Of a DNA stretch of 64,000 nt, positions 18,924-27,883 are shown one piece after another. Origin of the DNA: DAOMNN01 sp964404505 (lineage in GTDB: Bacteria; Pseudomonadota; Gammaproteobacteria; Burkholderiales; Rhodocyclaceae); assembly GCA_964404505.1 (NCBI GenBank), contig CAYOKH010000002.1:36699-100698 (forward strand). Reading direction: 5' to 3'. Each line of letters starts with the position of its first letter. Position 1 is the first letter of the stretch. The translations under genes were made by a program, and so were the position numbers. The notes beneath the pieces are model-generated. The model did no database searches, was not told where the DNA came from, and saw only the letters and a list, made by a program, of their open reading frames with translations.

Positions 18924-20264
18924 ATGTCCGATCAAGGCTTCTCGTATTCCCCGGATCAACTGCGCCAAATTGCGAAGGATGTACTCGAGCATGCTCGCGA
19001 GCACGGCGCGAGCGCGTGCGAGACGGAAGTCTCCGAGGGCTTCGGTCAGACCGCGAGCGTGCGCAGAGGGGAGGTCGACACCATCGAATACAATCGTGAC
19101 AAGGGTGTCGGCGTCACCGTGTATCTGGGCCAGCAGCGCGGACATGCAAGCACTTCGGATTTCTCTGGCGAGGCACTCAGGGCCGCTGTGGATGCCGCCC
19201 TGTCGATCGCGCGTTTCACCGCCCCGGATCCGTGCGCGGGCCTCCCCGACGAGGCCCTTCTTGCAAAGGAATTTCCCGCCCTCGAACTGCACCATCCCTG
19301 GCGTCTCAGCGTGGAGGAGGCCATCGTGATGGCGCGCGACTGCGAGCAGGCTGCATATGCGCTGAGTCCGATGATCACCAATTCCGAAGGGGCAAGCGTT
19401 TCGAGCCAGGAGTCGCACTTCATTTCGGCCAACAGCGCGGGATTCATGGGCGGGTATGCGAGCTCACGCCACGGCATCTCATGTTCAGTGATCGCAGGCG
19501 AAGGCGACGCCATGCAGCGCGAGTACTGGTACGATTCGCGCCGCGACGCCGCGGATCTGACGCCGGCCATCGGGATCGGCCGTCGTGCGGGAGAGCGTGC
19601 GCTGGCGCGGGTCGGGGCGCGCCAGATCCAGACCTGCGAGGTGCCCGTGCTTTTCGAAGCCCCGGTCGCCGTGTCGTTGATCGGCAGCTTCGTCCATGCC
19701 GTCAGCGGCGGTGCACTGTATCGCAAGTCTTCCTTCCTCCTCGACAGCATCGGGCGACCGGTCTTCTCGCCCGTGGTCACAATCCACGAACGCCCTCACG
19801 AGAAGAAGTCCTTCGGATCGACCCCGTTCGACGGTGAAGGCGTCGCGACGCACGACCGCGACGTCGTCGTCGACGGCGTGTTGCAGGGCTACTTCCTTTC
19901 CAGCTATTCGGCGCGCAAGCTGGGCATGCAGACGACCGGCAACGCGGGCGGCTCGCACAAGTTGATCGTTCAGCCTGGAGAACTCGATTTCGACGGCCTG
20001 ATCAGACAAATGGACCGCGGCCTCGTCGTCACCGAGATGCTCGGCCAGGGTGTGAATTACGTCACGGGCGACTATTCGCGGGGCGCTGCGGGCTTCTGGG
20101 TCGAAAATGGCAGGATTGCATATCCGGTCGAGGAGATCACAATTGCAGGCAATCTGCGCACCATGTTCCTCGACATCGTCGCGATCGGCAATGACGCCTT
20201 GCCGCGCGGGGCGAAGCATTGCGGCTCGGTGCTGATCGAGCGCATGACCGTGGCGGGAAGCTGA
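18924..20264 (+). CDS. pmbA: Metalloprotease subunit PmbA (TldE)
   Basis: TldE subunit of the TldD/TldE heterodimeric metalloprotease, which acts on small peptides such as microcin precursors and antitoxins. 446 residues, close to E. coli PmbA (450). Visible: RRGEVDTIEYNRDKGVGVTVYLG in shorter form, the central FEAPVAVSLIGSFVHAVSGG, the FGSTPFDGEGVATHDRDVV region, and the C-terminal GVNYVTGDYSRGAAGFWVENG. The zinc ligands belong to TldD, which is not in the window. ATG 18924 is chosen over 18903, which lacks a ribosome binding site and would overlap the darP promoter. Confidence 0.94.
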   Translation: MSDQGFSYSPDQLRQIAKDVLEHAREHGASACETEVSEGFGQTASVRRGEVDTIEYNRDKGVGVTVYLGQQRGHASTSDFSGEALRAAVDAALSIARFTAPDPCAGLPDEALLAKEFPALELHHPWRLSVEEAIVMARDCEQAAYALSPMITNSEGASVSSQESHFISANSAGFMGGYASSRHGISCSVIAGEGDAMQREYWYDSRRDAADLTPAIGIGRRAGERALARVGARQIQTCEVPVLFEAPVAVSLIGSFVHAVSGGALYRKSSFLLDSIGRPVFSPVVTIHERPHEKKSFGSTPFDGEGVATHDRDVVVDGVLQGYFLSSYSARKLGMQTTGNAGGSHKLIVQPGELDFDGLIRQMDRGLVVTEMLGQGVNYVTGDYSRGAAGFWVENGRIAYPVEEITIAGNLRTMFLDIVAIGNDALPRGAKHCGSVLIERMTVAGS

Positions 20265-20297
20265 CACCGGGCTGCGTGGATCGAGAGCGTTCCACGA

Positions 20298-20347
20298 CGC
20301 GCCCTATTAGGGTTTTCCGCGGTGCGCAGCGTCTTCGCGCGCCCTAT
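20298..20347 (+). promoter_or_regulatory. Direct repeat CGCGCCCTAT, 40 bases apart, at the dctPQM promoter
   Basis: CGCGCCCTAT occurs at 20298-20307 and again at 20338-20347. The second copy overlaps a perfect -10 box TATAAT (20345-20350), 54 bases before dctP; the first copy runs into TATTAG. Either tandem promoters or a repeated operator four helical turns apart. Confidence 0.4.
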
Positions 20348-20403
20348 AATCTTCGGCGCAGTAATGCCGACACCCAGCCATACCGAAAACAAAGGAGAGA
20401 GTC

Positions 20404-21486
20404 GTGGAACGTCGCAAGTTTCTGAAGAGTGCCGGCATTGCCGGCGTACTGGCTTCCGGGACCGCCCCCGCGGTCGTGATGGCCCAGGAAAACATCCGCT
20501 GGCGCCTGGCCTCCAGCTTTCCCAAGGTACTCGACACCCTCTTTGGTACGGCCGAGGCCTTCGCGCGAAACGTCTCCGAAGCGACCGACGGGAGGTTCCA
20601 GATATCGGTGCACGCCGCGGGCGAACTGGTACCGGCGTTTGGCGTGACCGATGCAGTCGAACAAGCCACTGTCGAATGTGCCCACACCGCTCCGTATTAT
20701 TTCTTCGGCAAGGACGAGACCTTCGCCATCGACTGCGCAATTCCGTTCGGCATGAACTCGCGCATGCATACCGCTTGGATGTACGAGGGCAACGGGCTGC
20801 AACTCACGCGCGAGTTCTACAAGCAGTACAACATCGTCAACTTTCCGATGGGCAACACCGGTGCGCAGATGGGCGGCTGGTTTCGCCAGGAGCTGAAGTC
20901 GGTATCGGATCTGAACGGCCTGAAGTTTCGGGTCGGGGGCTTCGGCGGGCGGGTGCTTGCCAAGCTTGGAGTAGTCCCACAGAACCTTCCGGGCGGCGAA
21001 ATCTACCAAGCGCTCGAACGTGGAACGATCGACGCGGTCGAGTGGGTCGGTCCCTACGACGATCTCAAGTTCGGCTTTCACAAGGTTGCCCCGAACTACT
21101 ACTATCCCGCATGGTGGGAAGGCGGTGCACAGCTGTCGCTGTACGTCAATGACAAGGCCTTCAGCGCGCTGTCGGCGCAGTACCAGTCGATCGTGCGCCA
21201 GGCTGCTTCGGACGCCCATGTACTGATGCAAGCCGTGTACGATGCGCGCAACCCGACTGCCCTGCGCCAACTCATCGCGGAAGGCGCAAAGATACATCGC
21301 ATGCCGCGCGAAATAATGGACGCTGCCTTCAAGGCGCGCAATGAAGTCTACGCAGAGTTGAACGAGTCAAACGCGAACTGGCGCAAGATCTACACCGACT
21401 ACGAGCATTTCATGCGCGACCAGTTCCAGTGGACCGCACTGGCCGAAAACAGCTTCAACCAGTACATGGCTGCGCAGCAGCTCTGA
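20404..21486 (+). CDS. dctP: TRAP transporter receptor, DctP family
   Basis: Periplasmic solute-binding protein of a TRAP transporter, 360 residues. The N terminus carries a twin-arginine signal (RRKFLK followed by a hydrophobic run to VMAQ), so export through Tat is likely. Conserved: TVECAHTAPYYFFGKD, LKFRVGGFGGRVLAKLGV, and the ligand-binding GGEIYQALERGTIDAVEWVGPYDD. The size and motifs resemble the FcbT1 group annotated for mannitol or chloroaromatic acids; the actual ligand is unknown. GTG start at 20404 follows GGAGAG. dctQ and dctM follow. Confidence 0.93.
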   Translation: MERRKFLKSAGIAGVLASGTAPAVVMAQENIRWRLASSFPKVLDTLFGTAEAFARNVSEATDGRFQISVHAAGELVPAFGVTDAVEQATVECAHTAPYYFFGKDETFAIDCAIPFGMNSRMHTAWMYEGNGLQLTREFYKQYNIVNFPMGNTGAQMGGWFRQELKSVSDLNGLKFRVGGFGGRVLAKLGVVPQNLPGGEIYQALERGTIDAVEWVGPYDDLKFGFHKVAPNYYYPAWWEGGAQLSLYVNDKAFSALSAQYQSIVRQAASDAHVLMQAVYDARNPTALRQLIAEGAKIHRMPREIMDAAFKARNEVYAELNESNANWRKIYTDYEHFMRDQFQWTALAENSFNQYMAAQQL

Positions 21487-21507
21487 GGTCGGGCGGACGA
21501 TCGACAA

Positions 21508-21533
21508 TCCCCGCTCCTGCACGGGAGCGGGGA
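21508..21533 (+). other. Intercistronic hairpin between dctP and dctQ
   Basis: Perfect 10-base stem TCCCCGCTCC / GGAGCGGGGA with a 6-base loop, 22 bases after the dctP stop, without a T run. Such stems after receptor genes usually protect the upstream mRNA or reduce read-through, keeping receptor above permease levels; that effect is inference. Confidence 0.6.
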
Positions 21534-21613
21534 ATACAAGGGCATCACCACCGGACGTGGTCCGCGAGACCCGTGCGGACGCGAGTCCGAACCCTGTATC
21601 AGGTAGTCCGCGC

Positions 21614-22249
21614 ATGGGATTTCTCCTTAAGCTCTCGCATCTGATCGATGCGCTCAGCCGTTTCGTCGGCAAGACCCTCATCTGGCTGATCCTCGCAGCA
21701 ACCTTGATCAGCGCTGCCAATGCCATCGCACGCAAGGCTTTCAACGTCGGCTCGAACGCGTTTCTCGAAGTCCAGTGGTATCTCTACGCCGCGGTATTCC
21801 TGCTCGGTGCCGGCGTGACCTTCCTGCAGAACGCCCATGTGCGAATCGACGTGCTCGCCAACAGGCTGTCCCGTCGTGCCCGCATGTACGTAGACATCTT
21901 TGGCATCGTCGCCTTTCTGCTTCCGCTGTGCTATTTCATGATTTCCTTCGCCTGGCCGATCGTGGCCCGGGCCTACGTGACGGGCGAAGTGTCGTCGAAC
22001 GCGGGTGGTCTGATCCGCTGGCCGGTTTATGCGCTGGTTCCGGCCGGATTTGCCCTGCTTGCGCTGCAGGCCGTTTCCGAGTTGATCAAGCGTGCCGCGT
22101 TCCTTTCCGGGGTCGGGCCCGATCCCCTCCTGCTCGGGGGGCACGACGACGCACCGGACAACGCTTCAGCCGCTCAATCCGTAACCCCCGAAGCGCCTGT
22201 CGCAATCGAGCCTGGCGATGCTGCGTCCCCGGAAGAGGCACGCCGATGA
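21614..22249 (+). CDS. dctQ: TRAP transporter small permease, DctQ family
   Basis: Small membrane subunit of the TRAP transporter, 211 residues with four predicted spans (about 12-35, 55-78, 95-120, 140-165). The DctQ pattern is visible as ALSRFVGKTLIW, NVGSNAFLEVQWYLYAAVFLLGAG, HVRIDVLANRLSRRARMYVDI and the second-half SSNAGGLIRWPVYALVPAGF. The C-terminal tail of about 40 residues is soluble and low in complexity. ATG 21614 is preferred over the GTG at 21557, which would add an unconserved leader. The stop overlaps the dctM start (ATGA). Confidence 0.92.
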   Translation: MGFLLKLSHLIDALSRFVGKTLIWLILAATLISAANAIARKAFNVGSNAFLEVQWYLYAAVFLLGAGVTFLQNAHVRIDVLANRLSRRARMYVDIFGIVAFLLPLCYFMISFAWPIVARAYVTGEVSSNAGGLIRWPVYALVPAGFALLALQAVSELIKRAAFLSGVGPDPLLLGGHDDAPDNASAAQSVTPEAPVAIEPGDAASPEEARR

Positions 22250-23925
22250 TCGAGTTTCTTACGGCCAATATCGCCCCGGTGATGTTCGGGGCGGTCGTCG
22301 TGTTTCTGCTGTCCGGTTTTCCGGTCGCGTTTGCGCTGGCCGCCTGCGGCCTGCTGTTCGGATTCGTCGGGATCGAGCTGGGCCTGTTGCCAGGCGCGCT
22401 GTTTCAGGCACTGCCTTTGCGCGTATTCGGCATCATCCAGAACGAAACCCTGTTGGCCATACCGTTCTTCACCCTGATGGGCCTGATTCTCGAACGCAGC
22501 GGCATGGCCGAAGACCTGCTCGACACGGTCGGTCAGGTCTTCGGGCCGGTGCGTGGCGGTCTCGCACTTGCCGTGGTCTTCGTTGGCGCGTTGCTCGCGG
22601 CGACAACGGGGGTGGTTGCCGCGTCGGTTATCTCGATGGGTCTGATCTCCCTGCCGATCATGCTGCGCTACGGTTACGGCCGCGCGATCGCGACCGGCGT
22701 GATCACTGCTTCAGGCACGCTCGCTCAGGCACTGCCGCCTTCGATCGTGCTCATCGTCATGGCCGATCAACTCGGCCAAAGCGTCGGCGAGATGTATCGT
22801 GGCGCGTTCATCCCCGCGTTCATGCTCGTCGGTGCCTACGCGCTTTACGTCATTCTGCTCGCAACGTTCAAGCCGCGCCTGCTGCCTGCGCTACCCCCCG
22901 AGGCGCTCAAGTTCCGCGAGCCGGACGGAAGCTCGGGCATGCGCTCGCTCGCCGTGCTGATCGTGCTGCTGGTCACTGTGTCCACACTGTTCGGGCACTT
23001 CTACGATGCCATTCTGACCCTGATCAAGGGTCACGAGGTGAGCGCGCCGCTCGACGAAACCCTGGTGATGTCGCTCACGGTCGGCACCGCACTGGGCTTG
23101 TCGGTCGCAGGCGCAAACCGCCTGCTCAAGCTCAGCCTGCTCTCGCTGATCGCCGAACGCGTGATCTTCGTGCTGATTCCACCGCTGGCGCTGATCTTCC
23201 TCGTACTCGGCACGATCTTCCTCGGTATCGCCACACCGACGGAGGGCGGTGCCATGGGCGCCGTCGGGGCGATGATCATGGCGGCGGTCCGCGGCCGTCT
23301 GGAACTCGGGAAGATGCGGGAGGCCCTGGAGTCGACGGCGAAACTGTCGGTTTTCGTGATGTTCATCCTGATCGGGGCGACAGTCTTCAGCTTTACCTTT
23401 GCCGCAGTCGACGGCAAGGAATGGATTGAACATCTGTTCGACAAACTGCCCGGGGGACAGGTCGGATTCCTCGTCTTCGTGAATGCGATGATTTTCTTTC
23501 TCGGGTTCTTCCTGGATTTCTTCGAGATCGCCTTCATCCTGATCCCGTTGCTGGCACCGGTCGCGATCAACATGGGCATCGACCTGATCTGGTTCGGCAT
23601 CCTGATCGCACTCAATCTGCAGACGTCCTTCCTGACCCCACCGTTCGGTTTCGCCTTGTTCTACCTGCGCAGCGTGTCACCGGTGGGCGCATTCGTGGAC
23701 CGCGTCACGAAGAAGCGCATCGAGGGCGTCAAGACCACCGACATTTACCGGGGCTCGATTCCCTTCGTTCTGATCCAGGTGATCGTACTCGGCCTGCTCA
23801 TTGCATTCCCGCATCTGGTGACGGGCAGCCTCAGCCCGCGCATCGAGGTCGATCTCGATACCATCGAGATTCCACGAGCGACCGGCGACAGCGAATGGGG
23901 AGAGGGCGGCTCCACCTGGGACTGA
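22246..23925 (+). CDS. dctM: TRAP transporter large permease, DctM family
   Basis: Large membrane subunit that carries out ion-coupled uptake, 559 residues. It is longer than the usual DctM of about 425 residues and fits the large FcbT3-like subgroup, which has an extra segment in the middle (about residues 220-300, including FGHFYDAILTLIKGHE). Conserved: PVAFALAACGLLFGF, NETLLAIPFFTLMG, TTGVVAASVISMG, GVITASGTLAQALPPSI, GIATPTEGGAMGAVGA and FFLDFFEIAFILIPL. Start 22246 overlaps the end of dctQ by four bases. Substrate unknown. Confidence 0.93.
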   Translation: MIEFLTANIAPVMFGAVVVFLLSGFPVAFALAACGLLFGFVGIELGLLPGALFQALPLRVFGIIQNETLLAIPFFTLMGLILERSGMAEDLLDTVGQVFGPVRGGLALAVVFVGALLAATTGVVAASVISMGLISLPIMLRYGYGRAIATGVITASGTLAQALPPSIVLIVMADQLGQSVGEMYRGAFIPAFMLVGAYALYVILLATFKPRLLPALPPEALKFREPDGSSGMRSLAVLIVLLVTVSTLFGHFYDAILTLIKGHEVSAPLDETLVMSLTVGTALGLSVAGANRLLKLSLLSLIAERVIFVLIPPLALIFLVLGTIFLGIATPTEGGAMGAVGAMIMAAVRGRLELGKMREALESTAKLSVFVMFILIGATVFSFTFAAVDGKEWIEHLFDKLPGGQVGFLVFVNAMIFFLGFFLDFFEIAFILIPLLAPVAINMGIDLIWFGILIALNLQTSFLTPPFGFALFYLRSVSPVGAFVDRVTKKRIEGVKTTDIYRGSIPFVLIQVIVLGLLIAFPHLVTGSLSPRIEVDLDTIEIPRATGDSEWGEGGSTWD

Positions 23926-24044
23926 TGACACGGCCCTGCCTCGTTCGCCACGGTATGGGACCGCGTGGAACGCCGAGCGGCGTCTTCGGGGGCACTCGAG
24001 GTTCCGCTCAACGATGTCGGAGTCCGCCAGGCGGTTTGGGCGCA

Positions 24045-24053
24045 TGCTAATAT
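24045..24053 (+). promoter_or_regulatory. Extended -10 promoter candidate for glyA
   Basis: TGC directly before TAATAT, 32 bases upstream of the glyA ATG. No glycine riboswitch was recognised in the 160-base leader. Confidence 0.4.
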
Positions 24054-24085
24054 TCGCGTTTTCACGATCGCTTCGAGTCCGCCCC

Positions 24086-25350
24086 ATGTTCTCATCGCAA
24101 GACACTCTCGCCAAGGTCGACCCGGAAGTCTGGTCCGCCATAATCGCCGAAAACCGCCGCCAGGAAGATCACATCGAGCTGATCGCGTCGGAAAACTATG
24201 TGTCGCATGCGGTAATGGAAGCGCAGGGATCGCAGCTTACCAACAAGTACGCGGAAGGCTACCCGGGGAAGCGGTACTACGGCGGGTGCGAGCACGTCGA
24301 CGTGGCCGAGCAACTCGCCNNNNNNNNNNCGCCATGGACCGGCTTAAGATGCTCTTCGGCGCCGAAGCCGCGAACGTACAACCGAACTCGGGTTCGCAGG
24401 CCAACCAGGCGGTACTGATGGCATTCGCCAAACCCGGCGATACGCTCATGGGCATGAGCCTGGCCGAAGGCGGACATTTGACACACGGCATGCCGCTCAA
24501 CATGTCCGGCAAATGGTTCAACGTCGTCGCCTACGGACTGAATGCAAGGGAAGAAATCGACTACGAGGCAATGGAGGCCCTCGCCCGCGAACACAGACCG
24601 CGCATCATCGTGGCTGGCGCGTCGGCCTACTCGCTACGCATCGATTTCGGGCGATTCGCGAAGATTGCGAAGGAGGTCGGCGCCACCTTCTGGGTCGACA
24701 TGGCACATTACGCGGGGCTGATCGCCGCCGGCTACTATCCCAATCCGGTACCGCACGCAGATGTGGTAACCTCGACCACCCACAAGACGCTGCGCGGCCC
24801 GCGCGGCGGCATCATCCTGATGAAAGCGGAACACGAGAAGGCGGTCAACTCGGCGATTTTCCCCGGACTTCAGGGCGGGCCCCTCATGCACGTCATCGCC
24901 GCCAAGGCCGTCGCGTTCAAGGAGGCAGCGTCGCCCGAATTCCGCAACTACCAGGAACAGGTCATCGCCAACGCCCGCGTGATGGCTCGCGTACTGTCCG
25001 AGGAGCGCGGCATGCGCATCGTTTCCGGACGGACCGAAAGCCATGTGTTTCTCGTCGATCTGCGGGCCAAGAGCATCACCGGCAAGGATGCGGAGGCGGT
25101 TCTCGGCCGGGCTCACATTACGGTCAACAAGAATGCGATACCGAAGGATCCCGAGAAGCCATTCGTGACGTCGGGCATCCGCCTCGGCTCGCCGGCCATG
25201 ACCACGCGCGGCTTCACCGAAATCGAGTCCGAACAGGTCGCTCACATGATTGCCGATGTCCTCGATGCACCGCAGGATGAAGCTGTCGTCGACAGGGTTC
25301 GCGCCCAGGTTGCTGCCTTGTGCGCGAAGTTCCCGGTATACGGGGCCTGA
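24086..25350 (+). CDS. glyA: Serine hydroxymethyltransferase (contains assembly gap)
   Basis: PLP enzyme that converts serine and tetrahydrofolate to glycine and methylene-tetrahydrofolate. Conserved: HIELIASENYVSHAV, NKYAEGYPGKRYYGG, NVQPNSGSQANQAVLM and the PLP lysine in TSTTHKTLRGPRGG. Ten N at 24320-24329 interrupt the frame. The bases CGCC occur just before and just after the N run; removing 24320-24333 gives EQLA followed by MDRLKMLFGAEAANVQP in one frame and 416 residues in total, the normal length. The gene is therefore judged intact. It starts with ATG at 24086. Confidence 0.94.
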
Positions 25351-25421
25351 ATGGCGCGGAGGAACGGCTCTGACTGTTCCCCGGCGCGGCCTCGTCACAA
25401 CCTGCGCAAAAGCCTCCGATC

Positions 25422-25937
25422 ATGAAATGCCCATTCTGCGGCGACCCGAATACCCAAGTCACCGATACACGGGAGAACGAGGAAGGCGACGTGGTGCGCC
25501 GACGCCGCCGCTGCATCCGCTGTGACAAGCGCTTCACGACCTACGAGCGCATCGACCTGAAGATGCCACACATCGTCAAGCGCAACGGCAATCGCACCGA
25601 GTTCGATCACGACAAGCTCGCTGCCAGCATGCAACTCGCACTGCGCAAACGCCCAGTCACGCTTGAACTGGTGGAGGCCGCGATCGGGCGGATCGAGGCC
25701 AGACTGCTCTCGCTTGGAGAGGCAGAAGTGCCCAGTGAGAAGGTCGGGGAACTCGTGATGCGCGAACTAAAGAAACTCGACAAGGTTGCGTACATCCGCT
25801 TCGCGTCCGTGTATCGCAACTTCGCGGACGTGGACGAGTTCTCCGAAGTCATCCGTGAAGTGCAGGCCCGTCCGCGCCGCGGACGTACTGCGAAGAAGAC
25901 CGAACCCAGTTCCGAGAATGACCTTTTCGGCGGCTGA
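25422..25937 (+). CDS. nrdR: Transcriptional repressor NrdR
   Basis: Represses ribonucleotide reductase genes in response to ATP/dATP. 171 residues. N-terminal zinc ribbon with Cys3, Cys6, Cys31 and Cys34 and the basic run VVRRRRR, followed by an ATP-cone (about 49-139) beginning PHIVKRNGNRTEFDHDKL. A low-complexity tail of about 25 residues ends ENDLFGG. It lies 71 bases after glyA and its last 20 bases overlap ribD in another phase; the order glyA-nrdR-ribD is common in proteobacteria. Confidence 0.96.
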   Translation: MKCPFCGDPNTQVTDTRENEEGDVVRRRRRCIRCDKRFTTYERIDLKMPHIVKRNGNRTEFDHDKLAASMQLALRKRPVTLELVEAAIGRIEARLLSLGEAEVPSEKVGELVMRELKKLDKVAYIRFASVYRNFADVDEFSEVIREVQARPRRGRTAKKTEPSSENDLFGG

Positions 25938-27012
25938 CCATGAGGCGATGGGCCATGCGTTGGCGCTGGCCGGGCGCGGTCTGTACACGGCCACCCCGAA
26001 TCCGCGCGTCGGTTGCGTAATCGTCAGGAACGGCCGGATCGTCGGCGAGGGTTGGCACCAGCGCGCCGGCACGCCCCACGCCGAAGCTGTTGCGCTGACG
26101 ATGGCGGGCGCGAACGCACGCGGTGCGACCGCTTACGTCACGCTCGAACCATGTTCGCATTTCGGTCGGACACCACCGTGCGCCGACGCACTCATCGACG
26201 CCGGACTCGCGCGTGTCGTGGCCGCGATGGATGACCCGAACCCCGTGGTATCCGGCAGGGGAATGCAACGGCTGCGCGCCAGCGGCATCGCCACCGAAGT
26301 CGGCCTGCTCGACGAGTATGCGCGGGAACTGAATGTCGGATTCATCTCGCGAATGACACGTGGGCGCCCCTGGGTGCGCGTCAAGACGGCTGCCACTCTG
26401 GATGGCAAGACAGCTCTGAACAACGGCGTGAGCCAGTGGATTACCGGGCCGGCTGCCCGCCGCGACGGGCATCGCTGGCGCGCGCGCGCATGCGCCATCC
26501 TTACCGGAATCGGAACCGTGCGCGACGACGATCCCCGGCTCACCGTGCGCGACATACCGTGCGAGCGTCAACCCCTGCGGGTATTGGTGGATTCGCGCCT
26601 GGAAGTATCGCCCGCAGCGGCAATCCTTCGGGGAGGCAACTGCCTGATCGCAACAGCTTCCCACGATCCCTTGAAAGCCGAGGTACTCACCGGCCTCGGT
26701 GCGGAAATCGTGACCCTGTCCGACAGCAGCGGCAAGGTCGATTTGCCCGCACTGATGCAGGAACTGGGACGGCGGGGTGTCAACGAGGTGCATGTCGAAG
26801 CGGGATCGAGACTCAACGGTTCGCTACTGCACGAGGACTGCGTCGACGAGTTGCTCTTCTATGTTGCTCCCATGATCGTTGGCGACCGGGCACGGGGTGT
26901 GTTCGAACTTCCGGAACTGATCGGGCTCGACGAGGCCCGTCGGATCGACATCCGTGACATACGCGTGCTGGGCCCGGATGTGCGCATTCTGGCCCGCCTG
27001 CAGCAACCCTGA
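25918..27012 (+). CDS. ribD: Bifunctional riboflavin deaminase/reductase RibD
   Basis: Second and third steps of riboflavin synthesis: deamination of the pyrimidine, then NADPH reduction of the ribosyl chain. 364 residues. N-terminal deaminase with zinc ligands in PHAEAVAL and EPCSHFGRTPPCADALI; C-terminal reductase with RPWVRVKTAATLDGK, GIGTVRDDDPRLTVR and the VHVEAGSRLNGSLL motif. The start at 25918 lies inside nrdR, overlapping by 20 bases; the earlier open frame belongs to nrdR. It converges with moeB with only nine bases between the stops. Confidence 0.95.
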   Translation: MTFSAADHEAMGHALALAGRGLYTATPNPRVGCVIVRNGRIVGEGWHQRAGTPHAEAVALTMAGANARGATAYVTLEPCSHFGRTPPCADALIDAGLARVVAAMDDPNPVVSGRGMQRLRASGIATEVGLLDEYARELNVGFISRMTRGRPWVRVKTAATLDGKTALNNGVSQWITGPAARRDGHRWRARACAILTGIGTVRDDDPRLTVRDIPCERQPLRVLVDSRLEVSPAAAILRGGNCLIATASHDPLKAEVLTGLGAEIVTLSDSSGKVDLPALMQELGRRGVNEVHVEAGSRLNGSLLHEDCVDELLFYVAPMIVGDRARGVFELPELIGLDEARRIDIRDIRVLGPDVRILARLQQP

Positions 27013-27021
27013 ACAGGCACG

Positions 27022-27777
27022 TCAGGGTTGTCTGGCGCTACATACACCGCAAGCGGGATCCCGGCCCAGCGCAATGCTGCGCCATTCCATCGCAAGGCCA
27101 TCGAGAAGGAGAAGGCGCCCGTCGAGAGACATCCCGCAGCCGACGACCAGCTTCAGGGCTTCTGCCGCCTGGGTCGCACCGATGATGCCCGTCAGCGGCG
27201 CGAACACTCCCATCACCGCGCAGCGGACCTCCTCCAGGTCCTGTCCCTCCGGAAAGAGACAGTGATAGCACGGGCTGCCCGCCTGGCGCAGATCGAAGAC
27301 GGACACCTGCCCGTCAAAACGGATCGCGGCACCGGAGACGAGCGGCTTGCGATACTGCACACAGGCGCGATTTATCGCATGCCGCGTTGCGAAGTTGTCC
27401 GAACAATCGAGCACGACGTCCGCCATTTCGATCTGTTCGGCAAGGGCCGCAGCCTCGAGACGCAGGGCGAGCGTCTCGACGTGCACTTCGGGATTGAGGC
27501 GTAGCAGGGTCTCCCTGCCGGACTCGACCTTGAAACGACCGACGTTTGCGGCCGAGTGCAGTATCTGGCGCTGCAGATTCGTCAGATCGACCGTATCGCC
27601 GTCGCATAATACCAGGGACCCAACCCCCGCCGCGGCGAGATACATTGCCGCCGGCGAGCCCAGACCGCCCGCGCCCACTACCAGGACCCTGGCTGCAAGA
27701 ATGGCGGTCTGTCCTTCCACCCCAATCTCGGGCAACAGGATATGACGGCTATATCGCAGTAGCTGGTCGTCGGTCAT
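27022..27777 (-). CDS. moeB: Sulfur-carrier adenylyltransferase MoeB/ThiF family
   Basis: E1-like enzyme that adenylates the C terminus of a small sulfur carrier (MoaD or ThiS). 251 residues, without a rhodanese domain. Conserved: RYSRHILLPEIG, the ATP loop VVGAGGLGSPAAMYLAAAGVG, DTVDLTNLQRQ, the SDNFATRHAIN motif, and zinc-binding CYHC and CGVC. MoeB is preferred to ThiF on overall pattern, but the two are hard to separate by eye. It is the last gene of the minus-strand group gpmA-envC-ctpA-unknown-moeB. Confidence 0.93.
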   Translation of the reverse strand: MTDDQLLRYSRHILLPEIGVEGQTAILAARVLVVGAGGLGSPAAMYLAAAGVGSLVLCDGDTVDLTNLQRQILHSAANVGRFKVESGRETLLRLNPEVHVETLALRLEAAALAEQIEMADVVLDCSDNFATRHAINRACVQYRKPLVSGAAIRFDGQVSVFDLRQAGSPCYHCLFPEGQDLEEVRCAVMGVFAPLTGIIGATQAAEALKLVVGCGMSLDGRLLLLDGLAMEWRSIALGRDPACGVCSARQP

Positions 27778-27883
27778 CGCGAATCGGAATGGTGGAGTTC
27801 AATCGACCGACCACAGCCCGGAATCCGGCAATTCCGAATCGAACGGATGGGGCACAAGAACGGCTTCGGACCGGCCGTCGCGA

